In this document: positions 16,670-26,500 of the stretch, piece by piece
How the letters are laid out: each line of letters starts with the position of its first letter
Numbering within the stretch: position 1 is the first letter of the stretch
Origin: ENR-C20 sp942493145
GTDB taxonomy: Bacteria > Bacillota > Clostridia > Acetivibrionales > DTU013
Length of the DNA stretch: 64,000 bases
Assembly: GCA_942493145.1 (NCBI GenBank)
Contig: OW818679.1
Span: 4,216,001-4,280,000 of the forward strand
Reading direction: 5' to 3'
Notes under the pieces: model-generated
What the model saw: the letters and a program-made list of their open reading frames with translations, nothing else
Database searches by the model: none
What the model was told of the DNA's origin: nothing
Program-made: the position numbers and the translations under genes

Positions 16670-16921
16670 CTATTTTTGCGTTTTTAATAATCCAATATTA
16701 TTTTCATTCATATTAAATTTATTTTCCATATGTTCTGCTGTTTTAAGACCGGATTGCAGTTCCAGATCCCAATCAGGTGCATCCGCTTCAATCCTGTAAA
16801 GTATTCCTTTCAACCCGTATGTTCTATTCAGCCCTTCATTTCTGATATTTATCACCTTGAAAAGAATATCGCAATCGTATGATTTCCGCGCTACAATATC
16901 ACCAATCTTAATTCCTTGCAT
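16670..16921 (-). pseudogene. yabG: yabG remnant, N-terminal domain only
   Basis: YabG is a sporulation cysteine protease of about 290 residues that trims coat and germination proteins. Here only the N-terminal SH3-like part survives: MQGIKIGDIVARKSYDCDILFKVINIRNEGLNRTYGLKGILYRIEADAPDWDLE, then a linker and a TAG at 16670. Reading on in the same frame gives GKLIAKE, a TAA, then KRPGNVHKI. That last piece resembles the RPGKVLH stretch that in YabG begins the protease domain. The catalytic domain is then absent, and the veg promoters follow. No strong ribosome-binding site fits the ATG at 16921. The position next to veg is the normal yabG position. I read this as decay by deletion; a short functional protein is less likely. 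Confidence 0.72.
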
Positions 16922-16966
16922 ATGAGGACACCCAACCTCCGTAATCATCCCTGTTTTATTATATGT

Positions 16967-17965
16967 TCAATCTTCAGGCGCTGTGATGGCCAGGAATTTT
17001 TTCATAAACTCTCCATGATAACCGGTTTCGTCGATTACCTCCTGGAGCTTTGCCATATAGCTTCGTTCCGACCAACTCCTCCTGCTGTTGTAATATTTAT
17101 TGACAACGCGCCAGAACTTCTGGGGAAACTTCAGCATCAACCCCAAAACTTCCAGTTCATCCTTGTCAAGGTTTTCTCTGGACGTGTATCCTTCGAGAAT
17201 TATACCGACCTTTTCCGCATCCCAGTTGCATTTTCTCATCCTGCGGCGGATGAAGTTAGCCAGGTCGTATATTTTCAGCTCGGAACAGCAGTATTCGAAA
17301 TTGATAACCGTGAATCCGGTTTCTCCTGAAATGATGTTATAATGAGTATAATCATGATGGCAGAAAAGCCCTTCCTGCCTGCAACGCTCCACAAGCTCTG
17401 CATAATTGCTTTCTCTGAGACTGCTGAGAGTTTCCTCTCCTGATTTGATAAAATAGTCCACGTTCTCAAGAAACATCCTGTCAAATCGACTTTTCCCTTT
17501 ATATGCATGTTTTCTGAGCTTTTTTATATCCTCAAGCCTCTTTTCAAAATACTCAGGCATTTTTCCCGTTTCGTCCTGCACCTTGCACCCATCGGGAGGC
17601 TTATACCCTCTTGATGCAGCATGCATTGAAGCCAGCAGGGCTGCGGCCTTTCTGACATCCTCGTCATTGTCAAGGTTGCACTCCCTCCCTTCAATATAAT
17701 CGGACAGGGTGTAATATGCGCCGTCACAAAAAAAACCCGGCTCTCCGTCCAGGGTGCTCACATACCTGTCTATATTGCTGAGGCCATTCGCCGCCAGATG
17801 TTCTTTGGCTCCATGGACAAATAGTATCCTCTCCGGAGAAAACAATGTCTTTTTCGCCATTTTCCGTCCTTTGGCGGTGTTGATCATGTATCCGTCCCTA
17901 TAAGATGTGACTCCGCGGACTTCAAGTCCGTATGTCTCAGAAATTTTCCTGTCCAATCCCTGCAT
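16967..17965 (-). CDS. CotS/CotI-family spore coat kinase-like protein
   Basis: This 332-residue protein has the aminoglycoside-phosphotransferase-like fold of CotS, CotI and YutH spore proteins. The N-lobe is at residues 1-100, and the C-lobe carries the catalytic loop FCHHDYTHYNII (about 212-223) and the metal-binding strand VINFEYCC (about 231-238). In most relatives that strand has Asp where this protein has Asn, so phosphotransfer may be weak or lost. The C-terminus is helical and basic (PQKFWRVVNKYYNSRRSW). The start at 17965 has GGAGG 5 bases upstream. It probably takes part in spore coat assembly; CotH-type kinases are a different family. It lies upstream of the yabG remnant on the same strand. 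Confidence 0.82.
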   Translation of the reverse strand: MQGLDRKISETYGLEVRGVTSYRDGYMINTAKGRKMAKKTLFSPERILFVHGAKEHLAANGLSNIDRYVSTLDGEPGFFCDGAYYTLSDYIEGRECNLDNDEDVRKAAALLASMHAASRGYKPPDGCKVQDETGKMPEYFEKRLEDIKKLRKHAYKGKSRFDRMFLENVDYFIKSGEETLSSLRESNYAELVERCRQEGLFCHHDYTHYNIISGETGFTVINFEYCCSELKIYDLANFIRRRMRKCNWDAEKVGIILEGYTSRENLDKDELEVLGLMLKFPQKFWRVVNKYYNSRRSWSERSYMAKLQEVIDETGYHGEFMKKFLAITAPED

Positions 17966-18024
17966 ATGCACCTCCGCAATTTCTAAGCTGATGACTGTAG
18001 CTGTGCCGGATGATAAAGTTGATT

Positions 18025-18053
18025 GTTAAGTTGGGTGTTAAGTTGGGTGTTAA
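18025..18053. repeat. 12-base tandem repeat upstream of the cotS-type gene
   Basis: GTTAAGTTGGGT is repeated twice in direct tandem with a partial third copy (GTTAA). It lies in the roughly 150-base space between bofA and the cotS-type gene. This looks like simple slippage. Confidence 0.65.
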
Positions 18054-18117
18054 AGTTGCGTTCTTTATTAGAATTATATGCAGGGTAAGGTGGGCATAGA
18101 CTTGTGAATCTCTTTTA

Positions 18118-18390
18118 TCAGACGCCAAATATCAGCTTTAAGACAACTATAAGGATAAAACCGGGCAGACCCATCAACCCGACAATGAAAGCAGATATTA
18201 TATTAAGACCAATGTGGAAACCAAACAGTCCTCCGACAAGGTTTACGGCAATTATGGCCACTGCTCCCAGCAGTGCATTATACAAGAGCTTCAGGAGCAA
18301 TTTTGCAGGTATCAGGAGCAATCTGCCCAGTATGAAAAGGAATACTATGCCCACTACATAGGCAAGTATCATATTGTATCCATTATCCAT
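18118..18390 (-). CDS. bofA: Pro-sigma-K processing inhibitor BofA
   Basis: BofA sits in the outer forespore membrane, where it holds the SpoIVFB protease inactive until the signal for sigma-K activation. This 90-residue protein is nearly all membrane: segments at about 5-25 (ILAYVVGIVFLFILGRLLLIP), 33-55 (LLYNALLGAVAIIAVNLVGG) and 62-88. It has the family's conserved N-x-x-G-G near residue 52 (NLVGGLFGFHIGLN). It overlaps no neighbour; the yaaL gene lies 63 bases upstream on the same strand, an order seen in Bacillus (yaaL-bofA). The spoIVFB and sigK genes are not in the window. Confidence 0.9.
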   Translation of the reverse strand: MDNGYNMILAYVVGIVFLFILGRLLLIPAKLLLKLLYNALLGAVAIIAVNLVGGLFGFHIGLNIISAFIVGLMGLPGFILIVVLKLIFGV

Positions 18391-18453
18391 CTCATCACAT
18401 GTCCGGTTTTTTCAGTCCTGATATATTATACTTGGACAAAGAGTCAATTATTA

Positions 18454-18732
18454 CTATTTGACTCCCTTCAACCCAAGTTCTTTCGCTTTTGAAAGAAAAT
18501 ATGCATATCTCGATTCACAGGCCTTCATTCTGTATGTATAGTAATCTATAAGCTCTTCTTCATAAGCATATTCAAATTTAGTGAATGCATCCTGCCATTC
18601 GTTACGGACATCATTTATAAGTTCCAGAATCTCTGCTTCCTCCCGTTCCGTGCATGTGGCAGTCTTTTCACCGATGGACAGCTTCCCGATATTCTCCCTG
18701 ATTCCACGATATATTATGGTATCCAGATTCAT
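18454..18732 (-). CDS. yaaL: YaaL-like protein (DUF2508)
   Basis: This 92-residue soluble, charged helical protein matches DUF2508/YaaL: EEAEILELINDVRNEWQDAFTKFEYAYEEELIDYYTYRMKACESRYAYFLSKAKELGL. Function is unknown. The pattern EWxxAxxxFxxAxExELIDYYxYRxKA is what identifies the family. The start at 18732 follows GAGGGG by 8 bases. It lies directly upstream of bofA, as in other Firmicutes, so the two are probably one transcript. Confidence 0.83.
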   Translation of the reverse strand: MNLDTIIYRGIRENIGKLSIGEKTATCTEREEAEILELINDVRNEWQDAFTKFEYAYEEELIDYYTYRMKACESRYAYFLSKAKELGLKGVK

Positions 18733-18890
18733 TTTCAATTCCCCTCATCTTTACAGGCAAATTAAAAGTCTTTAGCTAAACTATAGACATCATAATAAGT
18801 ATATTCAAAATTTTCCATTTTTATACTTTTGGGGTACTTTAGAGATGATATTTTAAGAAATATTGTTAGAAAAGAACATTACCTTATAAT

Positions 18891-19496
18891 TTATATTTTG
18901 TTTTTAAGATGCCTGTATACTGCATTTGAGGTTGTATAGCGAAATTTGCCCCAGTCCTGCCATTTTCCGCGGATTCCGGCCAGTGCATCAGTCATCTCGC
19001 CAAGTTCATCCACTGTTACTTCCATGACGCCGCTTATCTCATCATCACTGGCATCAAGCAGTAGCCGTCCTCCCTTTTCCTCCAAAATGAACACATAGGA
19101 ATAGAACATGGCAATGTCGGCACCATGCATGAACCTGATCCTGACAACTCCTGCGAATTCTCTGACAGCCACCTCCAGACCAAGTTCCTCCTTCACTTCC
19201 CTGAACATGGCCCTGGATATATCTTCCTGATGGTGTATCCCTCCGGTAGGTATTCTGTAGATATCCTGCGGGTATTCAGTGCATGTGATTGCAATGACCT
19301 TCCCATTTGGCCTCAATACGCAGAATACAACCTCACCACGCCTGTCCTTCCTGATTGAGGCCTTCATTTTGTTAAAGAATGAAGATCTGGAAAAGTCTAT
19401 GTCAATGTCCTCGATCCAACCTTCACTGTTGAACCGGTCGCATATTTCCCTGAATTCCCTTTCGTTGAATAAATTGACATTATTCCTTTTGTCCAT
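18891..19496 (-). CDS. Nudix hydrolase
   Basis: This 201-residue protein has a complete Nudix box, GGIHHQEDISRAMFREVKEELGLE, with the Gx5Ex7REVxEELG spacing intact, so it should hydrolyse a nucleoside diphosphate-linked compound with Mg2+ as cofactor. The substrate cannot be told. An N-terminal 45-residue helical region (REFREICDRFNSEGWIEDIDIDF) precedes the Nudix fold. The start at 19496 follows AGAGGGG. It is a single gene separated from yaaL by about 160 bases in which I see no further feature. No signal peptide is seen. Confidence 0.88.
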   Translation of the reverse strand: MDKRNNVNLFNEREFREICDRFNSEGWIEDIDIDFSRSSFFNKMKASIRKDRRGEVVFCVLRPNGKVIAITCTEYPQDIYRIPTGGIHHQEDISRAMFREVKEELGLEVAVREFAGVVRIRFMHGADIAMFYSYVFILEEKGGRLLLDASDDEISGVMEVTVDELGEMTDALAGIRGKWQDWGKFRYTTSNAVYRHLKNKI

Positions 19497-19736
19497 ATGG
19501 TTACCCCTCTTTAAATAATAGTAATACATTTTTTACGGATTTTCTACTAAAAAGCCCGAGTAAGTCCCAAGGTAACTAAAACTTAATAAAGAATCTCAGA
19601 AAATATATTGAGTTTTGTTGGCAGAATTGCGATAATATGATTGCACGCGGAACTAGCCGCAGGTATATTAAGTCTAAAAGCCATCAAACTAATTAATATT
19701 ATGTATATGGCCCATATGGAATTGGAGTGTTGACGG

Positions 19737-21500
19737 ATGCAGTCTGAGGTACAGGATAGTCCGCGGAAATTCGGGAAAAAAGCAATAATTGTCGCACTTG
19801 TTATATTCAGCGCGTTAATGCTGCTTACAGCAGTAACATTTTCATATCTGACTCTAAACAAGGATACTGTGTATGAGGGTATTAATGTAAACGGCCTTGA
19901 TGTAGGCGGATTATCACAGGACAAAGTGAGAGAGCTTCTCAATGTAACTTTCCAGGATAAGGCGGAAACCCTTGATATAATCTTGAAAACAGAAAAAGTC
20001 ACAAAAAAGATCACATTCACAGAGCTCAATGTCTTATATGATATTGATTCGACTGTTAACGCCGTTTGGTCGGTAGGCCGCAGCGGAAACATTTTCGTAA
20101 GGCTGTATGACGTCGTTCGCGCAGGGAGCAGCGGGTTTGCGCTGGACGCTCCCATATCATTCAGTTCAGAAGGTCTTGCATCATTTTTAGACTCGTTCTA
20201 TCAAGAAACCCACAAGGATGTTAAAGAACCCGATGTCCTTATACAGGATGACAAGGTTGTCGTGCACTCTGGCCAGCATGGAGAAAATGTGGACATAAAG
20301 GCTCTGCAGGTACAGATTGAGGATATGATAAAAAACTGCCGGGGTGGCGAGATAACGGTTGCTGTCGTTATGACGATGCCTGGCAAGCTTAATGTTGACG
20401 ATTTATATTCACAAATAAACCGCGAGCCAACAAACGCCTCTTTTTCCATGGTGGACGGAAAAGTTGAGATAACTCCGCATGTTATAGGAAGATCCATAGA
20501 TAAAGCTGCGCTCGAAATTATTGCGAATGAACTTGAAAAAACCGAGAATACCGAAAGGGTCCTGCCTGTTGTCATAACTCAACCGGCGATGACTCTTGAA
20601 GCTGTATACGCCAATTTATTCAAGGATACTCTTGCAACCTTTCGTTCACATTTTTCAACCTCTAATGTCAACGATAAAAACAGGGGCGAGAATATAAAGC
20701 TGGCTGTTTCCAAAATCGACGGCAAGATATTTTTACCGGGTGAGGAATTTTCTTTCAACGGCATTGTAGGCCCCAGGTCGGAGGAAACCGGCTACAAAGT
20801 AGCCCACACATATGTAGCGGGAAAAGTTATAGATGGAATTGGCGGTGGTATCTGCCAGGTTTCGTCCACTTTGTATAACGCTGTCCTCAAAGCAGATCTT
20901 GAGGTGGTTGAGAGGCGTAATCATATGTTCACCGTCGGATATGTGCCCTATGGCCAGGATGCCACGGTTTCATTCGGGTCCACTGACTTCAGATTCAAAA
21001 ACAATACAAACTGGCCAATTAAACTATCTGCCTCTGTTTCAAAAACCAACTATGTCTCCTTTACTTTTACCGGAACAAATGAACAACCTGACAAAAAAGT
21101 TATTTTGACACAAAAGATAGTCAAAAATATTCCTTTTACTGTGAAATATATTGACGACCCTAACATGGATGCAGGTAAAACCTCTGTTAAACAGAATGGC
21201 AAGGATGGCATGATCGTTGATACCTTTAAAACAGTAAAAATTGGCGATACAGTCATCAGCCAGGTCAAGCTCCATACAAGCAAATATAATCCACTGACAG
21301 AAGAGGTTATAAGGGGAACAAAAGCCTTACCCCAGGTAGATGGTGTAACAGTAACACCCCTTCCCGGCCCGTCCGACATTCCTGCCGGCGAAGTTACTCC
21401 TGCGCCTGGTGGAGCCTCAGCTACTCCTGCACCAGTTGAGGCAACGCCTGATACCACGACAGGTGTTGACGATGCAGATAATCCACCGGCTGTTGATTAG
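19737..21500 (+). CDS. VanW-family cell-wall protein with G5-like domain
   Basis: This 587-residue protein has one N-terminal membrane segment (residues 16-37, AIIVALVIFSALMLLTAVTFSYL) and then an extracellular part. Repeated PG_binding_4-like domains (about 45-290, beginning YEGINVNGLDVGGLSQDKVRELL) precede the VanW domain (about 295-425, with LPGEEFSFNGIVGPR, GGGICQVSSTLYNAVL and VSFGSTDFRFKN). A G5-like beta domain follows (about 435-515) and then a Pro/Thr-rich tail. YoaR-type proteins share this plan. It probably acts on or binds peptidoglycan; VanW itself has no proven enzymatic activity. A possible promoter (TTGAGT, 17 bases, GATAAT) lies near 19608-19636. It is transcribed against the neighbouring sporulation genes and precedes azlCD by 12 bases. 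Confidence 0.85.
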   Translation: MQSEVQDSPRKFGKKAIIVALVIFSALMLLTAVTFSYLTLNKDTVYEGINVNGLDVGGLSQDKVRELLNVTFQDKAETLDIILKTEKVTKKITFTELNVLYDIDSTVNAVWSVGRSGNIFVRLYDVVRAGSSGFALDAPISFSSEGLASFLDSFYQETHKDVKEPDVLIQDDKVVVHSGQHGENVDIKALQVQIEDMIKNCRGGEITVAVVMTMPGKLNVDDLYSQINREPTNASFSMVDGKVEITPHVIGRSIDKAALEIIANELEKTENTERVLPVVITQPAMTLEAVYANLFKDTLATFRSHFSTSNVNDKNRGENIKLAVSKIDGKIFLPGEEFSFNGIVGPRSEETGYKVAHTYVAGKVIDGIGGGICQVSSTLYNAVLKADLEVVERRNHMFTVGYVPYGQDATVSFGSTDFRFKNNTNWPIKLSASVSKTNYVSFTFTGTNEQPDKKVILTQKIVKNIPFTVKYIDDPNMDAGKTSVKQNGKDGMIVDTFKTVKIGDTVISQVKLHTSKYNPLTEEVIRGTKALPQVDGVTVTPLPGPSDIPAGEVTPAPGGASATPAPVEATPDTTTGVDDADNPPAVD

Positions 21501-21512
21501 GAAGGAGTGTCT

Positions 21513-22256
21513 ATGACGGATCGAGCTTCCTTATTGAAGGGTGTCAGGGAAGGCTTGGTTTCAGGCTTTCCTGTAGTTGTATGTTATTTCCCGGTAGCTG
21601 TAGCTTTTGGTCTTCTCTCCAAAAACACAGGCGTTTCTTTTATTGATACAACATTGTTTTCCCTTATAGTTTTTGCAGGCGCAAGCCAGTTTATGGCTTT
21701 GGATTTGATAAAGTCCGGTGCCGCGATGGGAAATATCGTCCTGGCCACATTTCTTCTCAATCTTCGCCACATGATGATGAGTGCCTCATTATCCGTAAAA
21801 ATGAGGGAAATAAAAAAGCACTGGCTGATTTTCATTGCTTTCGGAGTGACCGACGAAACCTTTTCCGTCACCTCCTTAAGTGATAAAAAACTGAAAGTGC
21901 CGTATCTTCTTACTTTTCACAGTGTCTCACATGCTGCATGGGTACTGGGGACAGTTACGGGCTATCTTGCAGGATCCATCCTTCCCATTTCTGTTCAAAA
22001 CAGTCTGGGAGTCGGTCTTTATGCAATGTTTGCCGCATTGCTGGTACCGGAAATCAGGAAGTCCCTTCCCGTTTTGCTTCTATCCATACTCTCAGGGCTG
22101 ATATATGCTGTTATCACCTGGTCGGGTATTATACCTTCCTCCTGGAGCCTTGTAACGGCGATAGTAGCTGCATCGTTCATCGGAGCGGTTTTTATAAGGG
22201 AAGGGGATGGGTTGGTTACTGAAGACTCAAATGAAAACAAGGGGGTGACAGGATGA
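21513..22256 (+). CDS. azlC: Branched-chain amino acid exporter, large subunit AzlC
   Basis: AzlC with AzlD forms a two-component exporter of branched-chain amino acids and analogues. This 247-residue protein has many membrane segments and the family stretches FPVAVAFGLLSKNTG, VFAGASQFMAL and NLRHMMMSASLS. The GASQF plus NLRH pair is diagnostic. The start at 21513 follows AGGAG by 5 bases, and the site overlaps the region just after the vanW-type stop. Its stop overlaps the azlD start by 4 bases (ATGA). No Lrp-type regulator gene is adjacent, unlike in Bacillus subtilis azlB. Confidence 0.93.
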   Translation: MTDRASLLKGVREGLVSGFPVVVCYFPVAVAFGLLSKNTGVSFIDTTLFSLIVFAGASQFMALDLIKSGAAMGNIVLATFLLNLRHMMMSASLSVKMREIKKHWLIFIAFGVTDETFSVTSLSDKKLKVPYLLTFHSVSHAAWVLGTVTGYLAGSILPISVQNSLGVGLYAMFAALLVPEIRKSLPVLLLSILSGLIYAVITWSGIIPSSWSLVTAIVAASFIGAVFIREGDGLVTEDSNENKGVTG

Positions 22257-22555
22257 AAAGCCAGATATCTCTGATTCTTGGAATGATGGCAGTCACATAC
22301 CTACCCCGGTTGTTACCATTGCTTGTAATGACTGAACGCCCATTGCCCCCTTTGCTGAAACGCTTCCTGGTTTATATTCCTTATACGGCTCTGAGCGCCC
22401 TGATCGTCCGTGGGGTGATGCAGTCCACCTCTGAAATGAAACTGGCAACCTTTGTCGGCATAGGCGTCGCCGCTCTTTGCTCCTGGCTTAAAGGCAGCCT
22501 TGTCTTGTCTGTTATCATATCCATAGCTGCCGTATTTCTATTTCTGCAGTTCTGA
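22253..22555 (+). CDS. azlD: Branched-chain amino acid exporter, small subunit AzlD
   Basis: This 100-residue membrane protein has three to four hydrophobic segments and the family opening SLILGMMAVTYLPRLLPLLV. The TYLPR motif is typical of AzlD. It overlaps azlC by 4 bases and is surely translationally coupled to it. Its 3' end faces the stress-protein gene with 17 bases between. Confidence 0.92.
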   Translation: MKSQISLILGMMAVTYLPRLLPLLVMTERPLPPLLKRFLVYIPYTALSALIVRGVMQSTSEMKLATFVGIGVAALCSWLKGSLVLSVIISIAAVFLFLQF

Positions 22556-22572
22556 GACATTTCGCAGATTGG

Positions 22573-23070
22573 TCAATACACATCCACACTCTCTGCCCCA
22601 TTACTTCTTAATATCGAGGCTATCCTGTCAGTTTTGTCTTCATCAGTGCGCATACTGAACAAAATCTTTCCTGCCTTAATATCCGTTTCATACTGTCTGC
22701 CCTTGTTTTCAGGAATGCCCAGGTCTACAAGTCCTCCGACTATACCTCCCGTTACCGCTCCTGAAAGAAGACCTGTTATAGGTCCTGCAGCTGCAATAAT
22801 ACCAAGGCCTGGTATGGCCAGACTCCCAGCGCCGATCAGCAATCCGGCAATCCCTCCCAAAACTCCACCGGTAACCACTCCATCCGATATATTGTCGTTT
22901 GCAGCTCCTCCGCCTTTTTTCATTGTTGCTGTCGTACCATCATCGCCAGTTTCGTTCTGCCTTGTTACTATGGATATATCCTCCGTTCTCAACCCTTGAT
23001 CTTTTACCTGTCTTGCAGCTTTTTCTGCAAAGTCCTGTCTGTCGAATATTCCTACAACGGTTTTTGACAT
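22573..23070 (-). CDS. General stress protein, YflT-like domain with glycine zipper
   Basis: This 165-residue protein begins with a YflT/GSP17M-like alpha/beta domain (MSKTVVGIFDRQDFAEKAARQVKDQGL...DISIVTR). Its middle third is a glycine-rich membrane-like stretch (GGVLGGIAGLLIGAGSLAIPGLG and LLSGAVTGGIVGGLVDLGIP, about 68-118). It ends with a short alpha/beta return (GKILFSMRTDEDKTDRIASILRSNGAESVDVY). Relatives are induced by heat, salt or other general stress. The molecular function is unknown. It stands alone on the minus strand between azlD and gltB. Confidence 0.78.
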   Translation of the reverse strand: MSKTVVGIFDRQDFAEKAARQVKDQGLRTEDISIVTRQNETGDDGTTATMKKGGGAANDNISDGVVTGGVLGGIAGLLIGAGSLAIPGLGIIAAAGPITGLLSGAVTGGIVGGLVDLGIPENKGRQYETDIKAGKILFSMRTDEDKTDRIASILRSNGAESVDVY

Positions 23071-23267
23071 TACCAGCCCTCCTAAATAATTAATTCGGAA
23101 AAGTTGATTATTATTTTTGCTTGTTGTTGTCTTATTTATTCAAACCTCCACTAGTACTTGTCAACCCTAAAGTTTAGATGTTGACAGTGTACTTACCTGG
23201 CTCTGATGGAGAATTGAGTAATTTATGCAGGAATTGTTTTGGCAAGTTGCATTTTTAAGATTTTCTA

Positions 23268-23296
23268 TTGAAGGACCAATGAGAATGTGTTATAAT
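23268..23296 (+). promoter_or_regulatory. Probable gltB promoter
   Basis: TTGAAG (23268-23273), a 17-base spacer and a perfect TATAAT (23291-23296) point toward gltB. The transcript would have a leader of about 215 bases before the gltB start codon. Between 23071 and this promoter I see no gene; an isolated TTGACA occurs near 23193 with no matching -10. Confidence 0.65.
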
Positions 23297-23382
23297 TACA
23301 CCACTAAATTCGGGCTGGTCTTGCATTGATATTTTACAAATCGCAAGTTGCCACCTGGTATATAAATGAAGAATTGCATGTT

Positions 23383-23406
23383 AGTGCAAAGATGCACTCA
23401 TTTTTT
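23383..23406 (+). terminator. Leader hairpin with U-tract before gltB, possible attenuator
   Basis: AGTGCA (23383-23388) and TGCACT (23393-23398) form a short stem followed by CATTTTTT, all inside the gltB leader. GCATG just upstream (23376-23380) could pair alternatively. No T-box or other riboswitch signature is recognised. The stem is short, so this is tentative. Confidence 0.4.
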
Positions 23407-23519
23407 AAGCGGAACACTCAATGAAGAGATTGTTTTTCATTATGTGTTCTTTTTTAAGCCGTCAAATATTTTGGGGATATAATATAGGGTTGAATTTGTA
23501 TTCAGGAAGGTTGTTGTCT

Positions 23520-26500
23520 ATGAAACATTTTGGATTACCGGAAAAACAGGGTCTGTATGATCCTCAATATGAGCATGATGCATGCGGCATAGGTATTGTA
23601 GTAAATATAAAAGGAAAGAAGTCTCACGATATAGTCCGTCAGGCTTTGACGGCACTTATAAATCTGACCCACAGAGGTGGGAACGGGTCTGAAGCCGCTA
23701 CCGGTGACGGCGCCGGCATTCTGCTGCAGGTACCGGATGCGTTCCTGCGTGAAGCCTGCCCGAAACTCGGTATAGAATTACCATCTGCAGGTGATTATGG
23801 AGTAGGTATGATGTTCCTGCCGAATGGAGCGGATAGCCGTAAAATATGCGAAGAACGTTTTGAAGACATTGTTAAGGAGGAAGGCCAGGTTTTTCTCGGA
23901 TGGCGTTCTGTTCCGACCGATCCTTCATCGCTCGGAAAAACCGCAAAGGCATGTATGCCCTTCATTCGCCAGGTGTTTATCGGAAAAGGGCCTGGTGTAG
24001 CAACTGAAGATTGCAGCGATCTCGCATTCGAAAGAAAGCTGTATGTAATACGCAAACGGGCTGAAAACGAACTATGCTATGACGAAAAGTCAGGCAGACA
24101 CTCCTGCTACTTTGCCAGTTTGTCCTCCAGGACAATAGTTTATAAGGGAATGCTGCTGTCGGAACAGGTCGGGGATTTTTACCAGGATTTGAGTGATCCT
24201 ACTTTGGTATCAGCCCTTGCCATGGTCCACTCGCGTTTCAGTACAAATACCTTCCCAAGCTGGGAACGTGCACATCCAAACCGTTATATAATCCACAACG
24301 GAGAAATCAACACCATCCGCGGTAATGAAAACTGGATGTATGCACGACAATCAAAGCTAAACGCCGAAGTTTTCGGTGATGATATGCAGAAGCTCTTCCC
24401 AATAATAAACAGCGACGGCAGTGACTCGGCCAAGTTTGACAATTCACTTGAATTCCTGACCTTGTCAGGCATGCCGCTACCCCGCGCAGTAATGATGATG
24501 ATTCCTGAACCCTGGTCTAAAAATGAGACTATGTCGCCTAAGAAAAGGGCTTATTATGAATACCTTGGCTGCCTCATGGAACCCTGGGACGGTCCTGCAG
24601 CAATTGGTTTCACGGACGGAAGGGTTATTGGCGCCGTACTTGACAGGAATGGCCTCAGACCTTCCCGCTATTATGTTACCAATGATGACCTTCTTGTTCT
24701 TGCCTCAGAGGTAGGTGTACTGGATATCCCTTCGGAAAACGTCGTCTGCAAGGAGAGGCTGCATCCCGGAAAGATGCTGCTGGTCGATACTGAGGAAGGC
24801 CGGATCATATCGGATGAGGAGCTCAAGGAAAAGTATTCCTCCGAATATCCTTATGAAAAATGGCTCAGAGAGAACATGGTGAATTTGAAAGATCTCCCGC
24901 ATGCGGAAACAGTGAAAAAGCCCGCAGAAATATCACTTATTAAGCAACAAAGAGCTTTTGGATATACCTACGAGGATCTTAAGCACACCATCCAGCCTAT
25001 GGCTTATGAAGGTGTGGATCCGGTTGGTGCTATGGGTATTGATACCCCACTGGCCGTACTCTCTGAAAAGCCTCAGTTGCTGTACAATTATTTCAAGCAG
25101 CTTTTTGCGCAGGTTACCAACCCTCCCATCGATGCCATACGCGAGGAAATCGTCACCGGCAATGAAACCTATATGGGTTCCTCAGGGAATCCTCTCAAAC
25201 AGCTTCCTGAGAACTGCAGACAGATAAAGCTTGACACACCGATCATAACGGACGAAGAACTTGAAAGCCTTAAGAACGTGAACATACCCGGCTTCAAATC
25301 TGCCGTCATCCACATACTATATAAAATTGCAGACGGTGTGGACGGCCTTGAAAGGGCTATCAGCAATATGTGCATAGCTGCTGACAGGGCATTTGAAAGT
25401 GGCAGGAACATCCTCATATTGTCCGACCGTGGGGTGGACGGGCAGCACGCGGCCATTCCGTCATTGTTGGCTGTTTCTGCCCTGCATCACCATACTATAA
25501 AAAATCACCGCAGGACCCAGATAAGTATTGTGCTCGAATCGGCCGAGCCCAGAGAAGTACACCACTTTGCCTGTCTTCTCGGTTACGGTGCCTCTGCCAT
25601 CAATCCCTATCTGGTTTTTGAAACCATTGACGATATGGCCTCAATTGGACTACTGGGCGAGGTGCCCAGCAATTTGGGCATAAAGAAATATATCAAGTGT
25701 GTGACAAAGGGCGTTGTTAAAATCCTCTCAAAGATGGGCATTTCAACCATCAAGAGTTATCGTGGCGCACAGATTTTCGAAGCGGTCGGAATCGGGCAGG
25801 AGGTAATAGACAAATACTTCCGCTGGACCCCCTCACGCATTGGCGGTATCGGACTTGCAGAAATAGCTGAAGAGATCCGACTCCGTCATCAGAATGCATT
25901 TGACGAACGACTTGAAGACGAGGTAGAGCTTGAAGCAGGGGGCTCCAACCAGTGGAGGAAAGACGGGGAGTATCACATGTACAACCCGGAAACAATATTC
26001 AAGCTGCAACAGTCAGTCAGGAACAATGATTACGGCCTGTTCAAGGAATATACCTCCCTTCTGGGCAGTGAAACCCAGCAATTGTCAACATTAAGAGGCC
26101 TGATGAAATTCAAGCCCGGAACGCCTGTCCCTGTTGATGAGGTTGAGCCGGTTGAATCCATATGCAAACGTTTCAAGACCGGTGCCATGTCCTACGGCTC
26201 CATCAGCAAGGAGGCACATGAAGCACTTGCCATTGCCATGAACCGCCTTGGAGGCAAAAGCAACACCGGTGAAGGCGGCGAGGACCCCGCCCGTTTCATC
26301 CGTGATGAAAATGGCGATTCGCGCTCAAGCGCTATCAAACAGGTTGCTTCAGGCAGATTCGGCGTTACCAGCCATTATCTGGTTAATGCACAGGAGCTTC
26401 AGATAAAGATGGCCCAGGGGGCAAAACCCGGCGAAGGAGGTCAGCTGCCCGGCCGTAAAGTATATCCATGGGTAGCACGTACAAGACATTCAACTCCTGG

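Noticed and set aside
23421..23519. Longer gltB start at 23421
   Set aside because: It would add 33 hydrophobic residues before the short propeptide that normally precedes the catalytic Cys, and the ribosome-binding site fits the ATG at 23520.
23297..23519. T-box or known riboswitch before gltB
   Set aside because: I found no T-box antiterminator core and no other leader signature I know.
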